From positions 186,596 through 250,595 of the forward strand of contig NZ_RZMY01000017.1 in assembly GCF_003992615.1 (NCBI RefSeq): 64,000 bases of DNA. Reading direction: 5' to 3'. Below are positions 43,250-50,828 of this stretch, piece by piece. The notes beneath the pieces are model-generated. The model was given only the letters and a program-made list of their open reading frames with translations. It was not told where the DNA came from and searched no databases. The position numbers and the translations under genes were made by a program. This DNA is from Flagellimonas beolgyonensis. GTDB lineage: Bacteria; Bacteroidota; Bacteroidia; Flavobacteriales; Flavobacteriaceae. The stretch's first letter is position 1. Every line of letters starts with the position of its first letter.

Positions 43250-44380
43250 CTACACTTTCTCGGCCCTGTATTTATTGGGTATTTTATCTCTAACAGACTC
43301 TTTAAATCTATGTAGAGTAGAATAAGATACTTTTTCATTAAATGCCAAGATACCCACCACTATTGACGGATGAATTTTTTTCGAAAGTGAAAACTCCGTA
43401 ACCTTTTCTTCTGTTATGTATCCAATGTACTCATCAAAAAACTCTAAGATTTCATCTTGCAATAAGATCTTTTCGGCCATTTCATTTGCTTCTTTTTCTT
43501 TTTTTGAAGTTATACTGCTTGTGGAATCATCCATGAAGACCATGTTTTTATGGTTCTTTTTAGGTAAATGGAGTAGCACGTGGGATGCTTCATGTGCCAT
43601 ATTAAACCAAAAATTATCCACTCGGTCATACCTTCCAGTTAAAGTAATAACTGGTCCAGTTTCAGATGCAAAGGCAGCGCCATCTAAGTAAGTTTTTGAT
43701 AAGTGAGAAAGAAATACAAACTTAACCCCAACTTTTCCTAGGTCATTCAAGAATTTACTAATCCCACTTTTCATAATGGTATAAGTATGAAGTTTAGACA
43801 AAAGTTCTTCTAAACCATTCTTATCATAGGGGGCAACATTTAGCTTTTGGGAATGGTTTAGGGCCATTTGATACCAAGCCCTAGCGTTTATTTCATTTGT
43901 TGGATCTTTGTATGCATCAGATTTTCTATATTCTATATTGATGTTATTAGATTCTAAAATTGAAAAATCTAGTTGTTTGTTTTTTGGGACATTCCAAAAG
44001 GAGTGCAATTGCTTGTTTAAACCTTCAATATTTTCGTAAGGCTTTAACCAACCTTTTTTCAACAACTCATTAATTGGAAGATATTTGTATACTTCTACTT
44101 GGCGTTCAACCAATTGTTCCTTTGCTTCTTCAATCTTTTTAGAAAGCTGATAACTAGTATCTAACATTATCCACTCATGAGCCTTCCAGTCAAATACTTT
44201 TTCTAGAAGTCTTGCAATGTCAATAGATATAGGCTTTTTGTCTTTAATTATTTCATTGGTGTGTTTTAACGAAATGGTTAATATATGGGCTAAATCATCT
44301 TGAGTCCATCCATAGGAAGACAGAAAATATTTTAAAGCTTGACCTGGGGTTTGAAAATCATCAATCGTCTTGTTAGTCAT
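43250..44380 (-). CDS. XRE regulator fused to ImmA/IrrE metallopeptidase
   Basis: ATG at 44380 chosen (MTNKTIDDFQTPGQALKYFL); the frame is open 19 codons further. About 376 residues. The N-terminal HTH (TQDDLAHILTISLKHTNEII) resembles HigA-like regulators. The C-terminal domain has the zinc-binding HEASH in FNMAHEASHVLLHLP near residue 255. Known: such fusions control genes by cleaving or binding repressors, and they appear in toxin-antitoxin and stress loci. It is divergent from the ubiquitin-like operon and its own upstream region holds palindromes. Confidence 0.88.
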   Translation of the reverse strand: MTNKTIDDFQTPGQALKYFLSSYGWTQDDLAHILTISLKHTNEIIKDKKPISIDIARLLEKVFDWKAHEWIMLDTSYQLSKKIEEAKEQLVERQVEVYKYLPINELLKKGWLKPYENIEGLNKQLHSFWNVPKNKQLDFSILESNNINIEYRKSDAYKDPTNEINARAWYQMALNHSQKLNVAPYDKNGLEELLSKLHTYTIMKSGISKFLNDLGKVGVKFVFLSHLSKTYLDGAAFASETGPVITLTGRYDRVDNFWFNMAHEASHVLLHLPKKNHKNMVFMDDSTSSITSKKEKEANEMAEKILLQDEILEFFDEYIGYITEEKVTEFSLSKKIHPSIVVGILAFNEKVSYSTLHRFKESVRDKIPNKYRAEKV

Positions 44381-44531
44381 AAAGCTTGTTTGAAGTATGT
44401 TGCAAGTGTTCAAATCATTACAATAGAAATAATCCATTGAAAATCAAATCGTCAGAAATAGATGCTTTGGGATATAGAATCTATATTGTAAATATAACCT
44501 TTTCGGTAAAATTTGCAAATTATTTTGAATT

Positions 44532-44580
44532 TTTTACTTACATGGTAAAATCTAATTTCTATATATTACCATTTAGGTAA
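44532..44580. promoter_or_regulatory. Palindromic operator candidates of the XRE-ImmA gene
   Basis: TTTTAC (44532-44537) pairs with GTAAAA (44545-44550), and TTACCATTTAGGTAA (44566-44580) is a further palindrome. A related GGTAAAAT half-site lies at 44506-44513. They precede the XRE-ImmA gene by 150 to 200 bases, fitting autoregulation. Confidence 0.6.
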
Positions 44581-44641
44581 TGTTCGGTTTTCATGTTTAA
44601 TAATATTTATTATCTTTGACAGAGTTCAGGTTGTCTGAAAC

Positions 44642-44729
44642 AAAAAAATCAGGCAGAAAACTACCTGATTTTGGTCTTAAAGTTTGAATTTACAAGGGCT
44701 GCGAACCCGAGTAAACCTTTGATTTTGTT
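44642..44729 (-). ncRNA. Candidate small RNA between XRE-ImmA and the ubiquitin-like operon
   Basis: Minus-strand transcript predicted from about 44729 to 44642 (about 88 bases). It has a consensus promoter just upstream. Its centre folds as TTTAC...GTAAA (44711-44715 with 44689-44693) enclosing GGG...CCC with loop TTCGCAG. Its 3' end is a terminator: AATCAGG pairs with CCTGATT (44664-44670 with 44647-44653), then a run of seven T. No open frame of note. A 14-base inverted copy of the terminator arm lies upstream of the promoter at 44775-44789. Confidence 0.6.
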
Positions 44730-44734
44730 CACCG

Positions 44735-44766
44735 CAAAGGTATGAATTCTTCTTTAAAATACCAAA
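44735..44766 (-). promoter_or_regulatory. Promoter of the candidate small RNA
   Basis: TTTG (44766-44763 on the minus strand) and TACCTTTG (44742-44735) are separated by 20 bases, the Bacteroidota consensus TTTG-N19 to 21-TAnnTTTG. It is the best promoter match I found in the window. Confidence 0.7.
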
Positions 44767-44896
44767 TGGTTGCTTTTTCTGCCTGATTACTCAATAATTT
44801 TTAAAGCATTTAAGTCGCCTTACTATTTTTTTACTTCGCTAAAAACAGGATAAGTCTGTGAGCTATAACAGGCGCCTATTTTCCCGTTGATTTACT

Positions 44897-44921
44897 CCTG
44901 ATGTAGTTCACGAGTATCAGG
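44897..44921 (+). promoter_or_regulatory. Inverted repeat upstream of the ubiquitin-like operon
   Basis: CCTGAT and ATCAGG, 13 bases apart, form a possible hairpin or operator 55 bases before the first gene. The half-site CCTGAT also occurs in the RNA gene's terminator stem. Confidence 0.45.
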
Positions 44922-44975
44922 GTTTAAAATATCTAGCAAAACACATTTTTTAATAATTATAAAAAACATTTCCAA

Positions 44976-45251
44976 ATGGAGATAAAAAGTGATAATCAAA
45001 CCAAGAAGGAGTTAAATATAACAATCAAGACTCCTAAAGGTGATTTAAAACAGACCTTTTCCAAGACAAATAAGGTAAGCGCAGTGATTAATTATGTTGT
45101 TCAAAAGTTGGGGCTATCCCAAAATGGGCAATATGAACTAAGAACTGAGGATAATCCGACTGAAGCACTGCAACCAGAAAGAACTCTTGTGAGTTATAAG
45201 ATTGAAGATTGTAGTGTTTTGGTTTTTGTTGATTTTGGTAAGGCCGTATGA
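44976..45251 (+). CDS. bilA: Ubiquitin-like modifier (single beta-grasp domain)
   Basis: 91 residues. A beta-grasp pattern: strand LNITIKTPKGDLKQTF, helix KVSAVINYVVQKLGL, strands QYELRTED and CSVLVFVDF. The C terminus is FGKAV, so a single Gly at residue 88 is followed by three residues that would have to be removed to expose a Gly carboxylate. Known: BilA proteins often contain two fused domains (ISG15-like); this one has one. The E2 start overlaps its stop (ATGA). Inferred: the modifier of a ubiquitin-like conjugation pathway, trimmed by the linked JAB peptidase. Confidence 0.78.
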   Translation: MEIKSDNQTKKELNITIKTPKGDLKQTFSKTNKVSAVINYVVQKLGLSQNGQYELRTEDNPTEALQPERTLVSYKIEDCSVLVFVDFGKAV

Positions 45252-45736
45252 GTGTTGCCAAGCATATTTCACTGATGAAAGTCCGAAAGGAGATGGAGGC
45301 TTTATCAGAGTATGCAAATAAGTGCGGTTGGCTCATCAGTGATATTGATGAGCCCAACCAAACTTTTACAGTAACAATGAAATCTCCATTGGATAATGAG
45401 GTGTATATTTTGGAGGTATGTTTTAGCGACTATCCCGAGCTTCCTCCTATCCTCGAATTTATTGACCCCACAACTGGAGCTAAAGGCACTAGAAATGCCT
45501 ACCCAAGCGGAACGGACTCATTCTTTCATAAAAGGCAACCTCCATTTATATGTAATCCATGCTCTAGAAAAGCCTACAGGGAATTTCATCCACAAGGTGT
45601 TCACGGTAATTGGAAGATGATAGGGTGGCAAGAAAATGCTGAGGCCAGTTCACTGATAAATTTTGATGGAATACTTAAAGCAATTTATTCAAGAATCAGT
45701 AATGAAAAAAAATATGAATGTCAGCGGATGGCTTAG
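45248..45736 (+). CDS. bilB: E2-like ubiquitin-conjugating enzyme
   Basis: 162 residues with a UBC-type fold. After the first helix and sheet come YPELPPILEFID (the PP turn), a variable loop, and PFICNPCSRKAY with the candidate catalytic Cys102 (Cys105 close by), then HPQGVHGNWKMIGW. This matches the prokaryotic E2 families found in operons with JAB and E1 proteins. Known: the E2 passes the modifier from the E1 to targets. Coupled to the modifier gene by a four-base overlap; the JAB gene begins inside its 3' end. Confidence 0.85.
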   Translation: MSVAKHISLMKVRKEMEALSEYANKCGWLISDIDEPNQTFTVTMKSPLDNEVYILEVCFSDYPELPPILEFIDPTTGAKGTRNAYPSGTDSFFHKRQPPFICNPCSRKAYREFHPQGVHGNWKMIGWQENAEASSLINFDGILKAIYSRISNEKKYECQRMA

Positions 45737-46301
45737 TTTTTTCTGGAAGAAAAGGAAACTTCGGATAAGCCCTAATGATGGACTCAGGTATTCCGTTTCA
45801 CAAGGTGTTATTAATAAGACGGAAGAGATTCTGTTGCAGTATGGGACGCTTAAGAATCCAAATGAAGGTTTTGTTTATTGGGGAGGTACACAAAATGGCG
45901 ATGACGTTTTCATAAATACTGTAGTTGCTCCTGACACAATATCTACAGAAGGAAGTGTAGAAGTTAGTAAAGAATCGATTTTTTTTTACATAAAAACCCT
46001 TTCAGACAACAACATTGTCCACATAGGTCAGGTCCACTCCCATCCTAGCTCTTGGGTCGATCATTCTAGTGGGGACGATGAATGGGCTTCATTTAAAAAC
46101 GAAGGCCTGGTTTCCATTGTTGTACCAGAGTATGGACTTAACGGCATGCTTCCCTTAAAAACTTGTGGTGTTCACAGATATACTTTTGGGATGTTTAGAA
46201 GACTAAGCAACAGTTATATCTCAAAAAGGTTTAATCTGGTAGATGAGGAGTTTAAGTTTTTTGATTTACGAAACAAAAATGATGAAAGATGGAAGAAATA
46301 G
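45702..46301 (+). CDS. bilC: JAB/JAMM isopeptidase (deconjugase)
   Basis: Start set at ATG 45702 (MKKNMNVSGW), within the E2 gene; TTG 45663 and ATG 45666 are possible but add a long overlap. 199 residues. All JAMM residues are present: Glu55 in NEGFVYWGG, His112 and His114 in QVHSHPSSW, Ser122 and Asp125 in HSSGDD. Known: JAB proteases in such operons process the modifier's C terminus or remove it from targets. The unprocessed KAV tail of the modifier fits a role in maturation. Its 3' end overlaps the E1 gene by 13 bases. Confidence 0.92.
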   Translation: MKKNMNVSGWLSFFWKKRKLRISPNDGLRYSVSQGVINKTEEILLQYGTLKNPNEGFVYWGGTQNGDDVFINTVVAPDTISTEGSVEVSKESIFFYIKTLSDNNIVHIGQVHSHPSSWVDHSSGDDEWASFKNEGLVSIVVPEYGLNGMLPLKTCGVHRYTFGMFRRLSNSYISKRFNLVDEEFKFFDLRNKNDERWKK

Positions 46302-47680
46302 ACTGGTATAAAAAAAGAAATGATAGAACCAATCGGATTGATGGGGTGGCTTTGAATTCTTCAGAAGCGCAAATAGGAGTTATTATTGAAGAAGGGTTAC
46401 ACTATACAAATCAATTGATGGCAAAAATCACATTGAATATAATGGCTAGATGGTGCGGCAACATAAGTATTCAGGTCGATGATTCAATTTGTACACTTTA
46501 TGGTAAAGAGGGAATGAAATTAAAGGATTTATTAGCTGTGACGGTTAATGAAACTGACCCATACTGTAATTTAAGGTTTGAAAAAGTTGACGTTGATAAG
46601 TTTGATTTGATTCTGGTAGTTGGAAAACCAGTCAAAGAATTAGAAAAGGATTATTATTGGATAGATGCTGATGGTTGGATTAGTTCTTTTGGGTTTGGTG
46701 AATTTTGCGGTGTAAAAGGAGGAAAAAAAAGTAAAATAGTTGATTTGATAGGTGCTGCTTATTCATCAACAGCAATTAATTCATTGATGTTTGAAGATTT
46801 TTTGGGACTTAGAAAGCGAGAGGTTTTTGAGAGGTATATATCATTGTACGACTTTTCCCAGCACAATCAGCCTGAAGAACTCGCTAACCCTAGTATTGGT
46901 ATTAGTTGCTTGGATATGGGAAAATGTCTTCAAGTTGGAGCAGGAGCTGTTGGCTCTAGTTTTGATTATTTAATTTCATTGATTCCTTTGCAGGGTAACT
47001 TAACCATTGTTGATTATGATTATGTGGACATATCTAATACAAGCAGTTCATTAGCCTTTACCGCAACGGATGCCCATAATCAGATTAAAAAAATAGTAAG
47101 ATGTAAGGAGATACTAAAGGAAACTGACTTTTTCAAAGTCGATCCACATGAAGGAGATTATAATTCTTATCAAAAAAGTGCTGAGGAACAAGATTTTCCA
47201 GACCTTATTTTGTGTTTGGCCAATGAAAGAAATATTTGGTCTTCAATCCAGTACAATGACCCTCCTATTGTTCTTAGTGCTACAACCTCTCCAAACTGGG
47301 GTATAAATTTTGGCAGACATATTCCATTTACAGAAAGATGTTTAGTTTGTACATTTGGGATTGAAGAATATCAGACTACTCCAGTTTGTTCTGAGATTGT
47401 TGTTGTTGAAGATTCTGGAGAAGAAGAAAAACTTGGCTCGCTACCATTTTTATCCACAATGTCGGCGGTGTTCGTTATTGCTGAAATTTTTAAGTTGAAT
47501 TTGGCTCCAAAATATCCAGTGACCAGCAATTTTATACAGCTATCAATGAAAGATTTGCCGAATTCTAAGGTTTTAGATTTGCAAGTACCCAAAGGCAAGG
47601 GTTGCAAAGTATGTTCAAGCCAAAATAGAGATACCTATTATTCAGGGTATATGGAAAGTAAGTTTTTTCAAAATACATAG
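46289..47680 (+). CDS. bilD: E1/ThiF-like activating enzyme
   Basis: 463 residues. An N-terminal half (1-205) of unknown fold is followed by an E1 adenylation domain: nucleotide-binding QVGAGAVGSS (217-224), acidic VDYDYVD (241-247), Lys in NQIKKIVRCKEIL. Zn-binding pairs CLVC (351-354) and CKVC (439-442); a Cys in TTPVCSEIV (367) may be the thioester residue. The segment after VDYDYVDISN reads TSSSLAF, where most E1 proteins have an Arg finger (NLNRQ), so that Arg seems absent. Known role: adenylate and activate the modifier for the E2. Last gene of the operon. Confidence 0.88.
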   Translation: MEEIDWYKKRNDRTNRIDGVALNSSEAQIGVIIEEGLHYTNQLMAKITLNIMARWCGNISIQVDDSICTLYGKEGMKLKDLLAVTVNETDPYCNLRFEKVDVDKFDLILVVGKPVKELEKDYYWIDADGWISSFGFGEFCGVKGGKKSKIVDLIGAAYSSTAINSLMFEDFLGLRKREVFERYISLYDFSQHNQPEELANPSIGISCLDMGKCLQVGAGAVGSSFDYLISLIPLQGNLTIVDYDYVDISNTSSSLAFTATDAHNQIKKIVRCKEILKETDFFKVDPHEGDYNSYQKSAEEQDFPDLILCLANERNIWSSIQYNDPPIVLSATTSPNWGINFGRHIPFTERCLVCTFGIEEYQTTPVCSEIVVVEDSGEEEKLGSLPFLSTMSAVFVIAEIFKLNLAPKYPVTSNFIQLSMKDLPNSKVLDLQVPKGKGCKVCSSQNRDTYYSGYMESKFFQNT

Positions 47681-47705
47681 TGATAACAACAAGAATTATG
47701 AGACT

Positions 47706-47789
47706 TTAAAGAATAAGCCCATCAAAAAATTCTTTAGGAGAAACCTCAAAGTATTTGCATAGCACAAGCAAAGTTTCAGGACTATATTG
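47706..47789 (-). pseudogene. 3' remnant of an XRE-family regulator gene
   Basis: On the minus strand the frame ending at 47706 reads QYSPETLLVLCKYFEVSPKE and on to FFDGLIL, the typical C-terminal end of an XRE HTH domain. A stop (TAG) lies just upstream and the rest of the gene is missing. The remnant runs into the 97-bp copy of the chromosomal lytTR gene end, so the gene was cut by a recombination event at this place. Confidence 0.8.
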
Positions 47790-47863
47790 CTAACAATTCG
47801 CTTTAATGGGTCCGAGTTCTAAACTCAAAGAATGCAGTGGAGTTATTTCAAGTCAAAATTCAA
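47767..47863 (+). repeat. 97-bp copy of the lytTR 3' end, junction of element and chromosome
   Basis: Identical base for base to 60458-60554. It contains the last 12 codons and the stop of the response regulator gene at 59775-60497 and 57 bases after it. The upstream coding part is missing here. The dispersed repeat follows both copies. Confidence 0.9.
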
Positions 47864-47894
47864 ATAAACGGTGATTAAAATGTACCTTCCTTTC

Positions 47895-47971
47895 CTCCCA
47901 AAAACTTCACAAAATACCGGCAAACCCCAAAGGTCTTGTCTCATACCTTTGCTTGTTTTGCTTCGTTAAGT
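47895..47971 (+). repeat. Dispersed repeat, copy 6
   Basis: CTTCCTCCC... AACTTCACAAAATACCGGCA, then AAAGGTCTTGTC, CATACCTTTGCTTG and GCTTCGTTAAG. Perfect TACCTTTG box. It shares its 5' side with copy 7 because of the 97-bp duplication. Confidence 0.85.
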
Positions 47972-48035
47972 TCACAAGTACATTTCTTAAAGTAGGTTTT
48001 GTTAACGGAATGAGGTTTATGCTCAAAAAAGCAGC

Positions 48036-49283
48036 TTAATTGATTTTCCTTTTTCGGAACCAAAGATCCTCCAAACTAAGATTGAGGGTCAACGTATGAT
48101 AGTTTTCCTTGATTAGGATATTTTGAATTTGGCCTTTAGATCCGTAAGCATATGAAATATTAATTATCGAGTTGGAGGCAATTCCTACCGGCAGGCCAAG
48201 TCCAGCCGTTAGGGTATATCCGTCGATTTTCTTTTCATTGATGGCCAAGTAACCATTGTCATAGTTAAATCCTGCTCGAAATTTTATACGTTTCCAATAG
48301 TTGAACCCCCTCCTTTGACTTGAATATTCCAACCCAAAGGCATAAATGTCTTGATCCCTATAGGTTCCAATGTTCTCTGTCTGATTGGTTGCATCCCAAA
48401 AATTATGCTTAAAATCAGCAGTTAAGGTCAATTGTTCCTTAAACGTGGTGCTTAAACCAAACCCAATCTCCATGGGTAATTTAAAGTCTGAAACATCATC
48501 TGCCTGATCTGCTTCAACGGTTACTTCAATGTTGTCCAAGGTCTTATAAACGGATCGCGTCAAGTTTCCATTTAAGGTAATTGGAAGTTTCAAAGTACTG
48601 CCAATGGTGAGTTCGTCCATGATGTCAAACTGCATCCCAAATCCCAGCCGAAGTCCCTTATAGTTGGTGGTTTCATTCAGTTCAAAGTAACTATTACTAA
48701 TTTGAAATGCCTCACTTTCCTCTATGTTGCCAAAAAGCAATGAGGCATTTAAACCAATTCGGAAAGTATTGGAAACCCCATATCCTAAATTAAGACTCAG
48801 ATCATTCAACCCACCCAATCCGGACACATTGCTTTCAAAAGTTTCATCTGACCCCTCTATATTGCTTTCCAAACCCAACAAACTATATCCCACATCACTG
48901 TATGGAACAAGGCTTATCCCTGCCCCGAATCTTTCGGCAATCCTAAATGCAAAGGCCAGGTTGGAAAAATTGAAGGTTGTTTTTGACTCGTTGTCCCCTT
49001 TATTGCTGTACCTGTTAAACTCCCCCACTATCCCAATATCATAAAAAAAGGAATTCTCCGGTATCAGGGCATAATTTGATGGGTTGAGATTATTGATGTC
49101 AGTATCAGATCGCAGCCCAATACCACTATAACCCATACCGTTGGTTTTCCCGATACTGGTCTGGTTGATAATTCCCATTCCATACAAGGAATAGGGTGAA
49201 CTTGTTAGACCTTCAGATTGTGCAAACAATCCGTTACTTGAAATGACATAAAGTACAATAGACACTAATTTAATCCTCTTCAT
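48036..49283 (-). CDS. Outer-membrane beta-barrel protein partner of DUF4270 lipoprotein
   Basis: Start at 49283 (MKRIKLVSIVLYVISSNGLF) for a clean signal peptide; four further codons upstream are open. About 415 residues. The mature part (YSLYGMGIINQTSIGKTNGM, then NLNPSNYALIPENSFFYDIG) is the FadL/PorV-like start seen in Bacteroidota, with many alternating strands up to LEDLWFRKRK. It overlaps the DUF4270 gene by 14 bases. Known: the DUF4270 lipoprotein and such barrels are often neighbours in flavobacterial chromosomes; their joint function is not established. Confidence 0.8.
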   Translation of the reverse strand: MKRIKLVSIVLYVISSNGLFAQSEGLTSSPYSLYGMGIINQTSIGKTNGMGYSGIGLRSDTDINNLNPSNYALIPENSFFYDIGIVGEFNRYSNKGDNESKTTFNFSNLAFAFRIAERFGAGISLVPYSDVGYSLLGLESNIEGSDETFESNVSGLGGLNDLSLNLGYGVSNTFRIGLNASLLFGNIEESEAFQISNSYFELNETTNYKGLRLGFGMQFDIMDELTIGSTLKLPITLNGNLTRSVYKTLDNIEVTVEADQADDVSDFKLPMEIGFGLSTTFKEQLTLTADFKHNFWDATNQTENIGTYRDQDIYAFGLEYSSQRRGFNYWKRIKFRAGFNYDNGYLAINEKKIDGYTLTAGLGLPVGIASNSIINISYAYGSKGQIQNILIKENYHTLTLNLSLEDLWFRKRKIN

Positions 49284-50607
49284 CGTAAATAGCATAGGTT
49301 ATTTCAAGTACAGTACTCCATTGGGAATCATCCATTGCATTCAAAATGAATCGATCAACGGTGGAATTATAATTGTTCGGCAAAAAAATAAGCGACTCAT
49401 CAGTTTCCCGGGCATTCATCAATTCTTCTAAATAGCTTCCTACAAAAAATTCATAGTAGATATCGTTAAACTCCTCATTTTCCCGATTCAGAACTCCTCG
49501 GACAGCAGTGGATTCACCAACGGTCAACTGGGATGTAATATCATTGTTTCGATCAGCGATAAAAATTGAAATACTGTCGCGAAGTATAAGTTTGTCATCA
49601 AAGGTACCGGAGGCGGGTTTGATTTTTAGAACCGCATTCAGTATTGTCCCTCGTCCCTTGATGTCATAAATGGTTTTGATATGTGGAAATTGGATTTTGG
49701 TGGCAATACCTACTCCCGATTGAATATAACTTACATTGTCCGCATCGGTGCTTAACAATTCCATTTCCTTATCTTGCAAAGCTTGTAACGGTACAATTGG
49801 ATTTGAAGCAAGAATTTGGTTGAAAAACGGGGAAAAAGATGTGGATGATTGTGCATTTAGATCCATTTTAATGTCCAGATAACTTTGAACCCGGTCCGTT
49901 TCTTCCGCAACACTATAGTACAGCCTGATATAACAAGATTCAGCCCCTTTACTAAAACCAATAATGGATCCATTGTCCGTTTCACCGGACAATAGTGCAA
50001 TTCCCTTAAAATAATCCTTGAACTGGTCGGCGTTGGTTATTTCCTTCAATTGGAATTTTGAGAACAGGTCAATTCCCAAGTCATCATCCAAGCGAATCTC
50101 CAATGTATCGGAATCCACCGGTCTTGGTAGATATTCAAAAAGGGCCAAGTCCCTATCATCATATTCGGCCATTGAGGTGTTATAGAGGTAGCCATTATCA
50201 TTTGGTTTTAGTGTCTTGGTCAAACGCTTTACCCTAATGGTATTTGTAGATAAGGTGTCATTATAGTAATAGCCATCCTGTTTCAAGTACAGGGCAATAC
50301 TGTCAAATTCTGCTTCTGTATCTATAGCGTAGGAATAAGGGACCATGCCCATGTAACTGTTTGATTTTATGGTGCCGAAAACAGTATCGATATACTGACC
50401 AACCAATATCCTGGCAGATTGACTGGTAACAATACTATCATATTTTATGGTCGAAGTGCGGACAGTGATGGTATCCATCAATACAACCCTTAGATTGCTG
50501 TCCGTAAAAGTTTGCCCCGCAGTAAAGTCTGAAGAATTGGAACTATCGTTCGAACAAGAAAACAATATTGGAATCAAAAGACCTACAAGCCCTAAATTTC
50601 TATACAT
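49270..50607 (-). CDS. DUF4270 family lipoprotein
   Basis: 445 residues. A lipoprotein signal (MYRNLGLVGLLIPILFSC) is followed by the DUF4270 pattern: QTFTDSNLRVVLMDTITVRT, LVGQYIDTVFGTIKSNSYMG and an Asp/Asn-rich beta-strand series. Widely conserved in Bacteroidota, probably surface-located. Its 3' end overlaps the barrel gene, so the two are one operon read away from the divergent kelch gene. Confidence 0.87.
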   Translation of the reverse strand: MYRNLGLVGLLIPILFSCSNDSSNSSDFTAGQTFTDSNLRVVLMDTITVRTSTIKYDSIVTSQSARILVGQYIDTVFGTIKSNSYMGMVPYSYAIDTEAEFDSIALYLKQDGYYYNDTLSTNTIRVKRLTKTLKPNDNGYLYNTSMAEYDDRDLALFEYLPRPVDSDTLEIRLDDDLGIDLFSKFQLKEITNADQFKDYFKGIALLSGETDNGSIIGFSKGAESCYIRLYYSVAEETDRVQSYLDIKMDLNAQSSTSFSPFFNQILASNPIVPLQALQDKEMELLSTDADNVSYIQSGVGIATKIQFPHIKTIYDIKGRGTILNAVLKIKPASGTFDDKLILRDSISIFIADRNNDITSQLTVGESTAVRGVLNRENEEFNDIYYEFFVGSYLEELMNARETDESLIFLPNNYNSTVDRFILNAMDDSQWSTVLEITYAIYDEED

Positions 50608-50828
50608 CTGTAAAATTTGCGACTAAAGTAAAATGGGTACTTACAGTAAAAAATGTGAATAGACCAATTCTTGATCTTTGGAGACAAACACAATGTTCGA
50701 TTCTATGAACACCGAAAAAGTGTTTGTAGATCAAATCCACAAGTTTGTATGTTAAAAACTGGACTTTATATATTCCCTTCCTTCTCAACTAGTATCGAAA
50801 TTACCTTTGACGAAAATCAATTGATAAC
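50608..50828. other. Divergent promoter region between DUF4270 and kelch genes
   Basis: 221 bases without a gene. It must hold the start signals of both divergent genes. I see no clear TTTG/TAnnTTTG pair. Confidence 0.5.

Larger units (their letters stand above)
1..47767. mobile_element. Integrative conjugative element (partial, left end outside window)
   Basis: Seen: a tra gene run at the left edge, topoisomerase III, ParA, a Rep_3-like initiator, an excisionase-like HTH gene and a tyrosine recombinase, with many cargo genes between them. Known: this set is typical of Bacteroidetes conjugative transposons. Inferred: the right boundary lies near 47767, where a truncated XRE gene abuts an exact copy of a chromosomal lytTR gene end and the gene content turns chromosomal. 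The left boundary is not visible. Relaxase, TraG ATPase and coupling protein are not in the window and must lie further left if the element is mobile. Confidence 0.8.

Noticed and set aside
44689..44715. A tRNA or tRNA fragment from the GGGTTCG hairpin
   Set aside because: Only a T-arm-like loop is present; no acceptor stem, anticodon arm or CCA end.
44642..44789. A retron (msr-msd with flanking inverted repeats)
   Set aside because: The inverted repeat layout is suggestive, but no reverse transcriptase gene is nearby and a simple promoter-RNA-terminator reading explains the sequence.
44976..47680. Type II CBASS (Cap2/Cap3)
   Set aside because: No cyclase (CD-NTase) or effector gene is adjacent, and a separate E2 and a free modifier are present.
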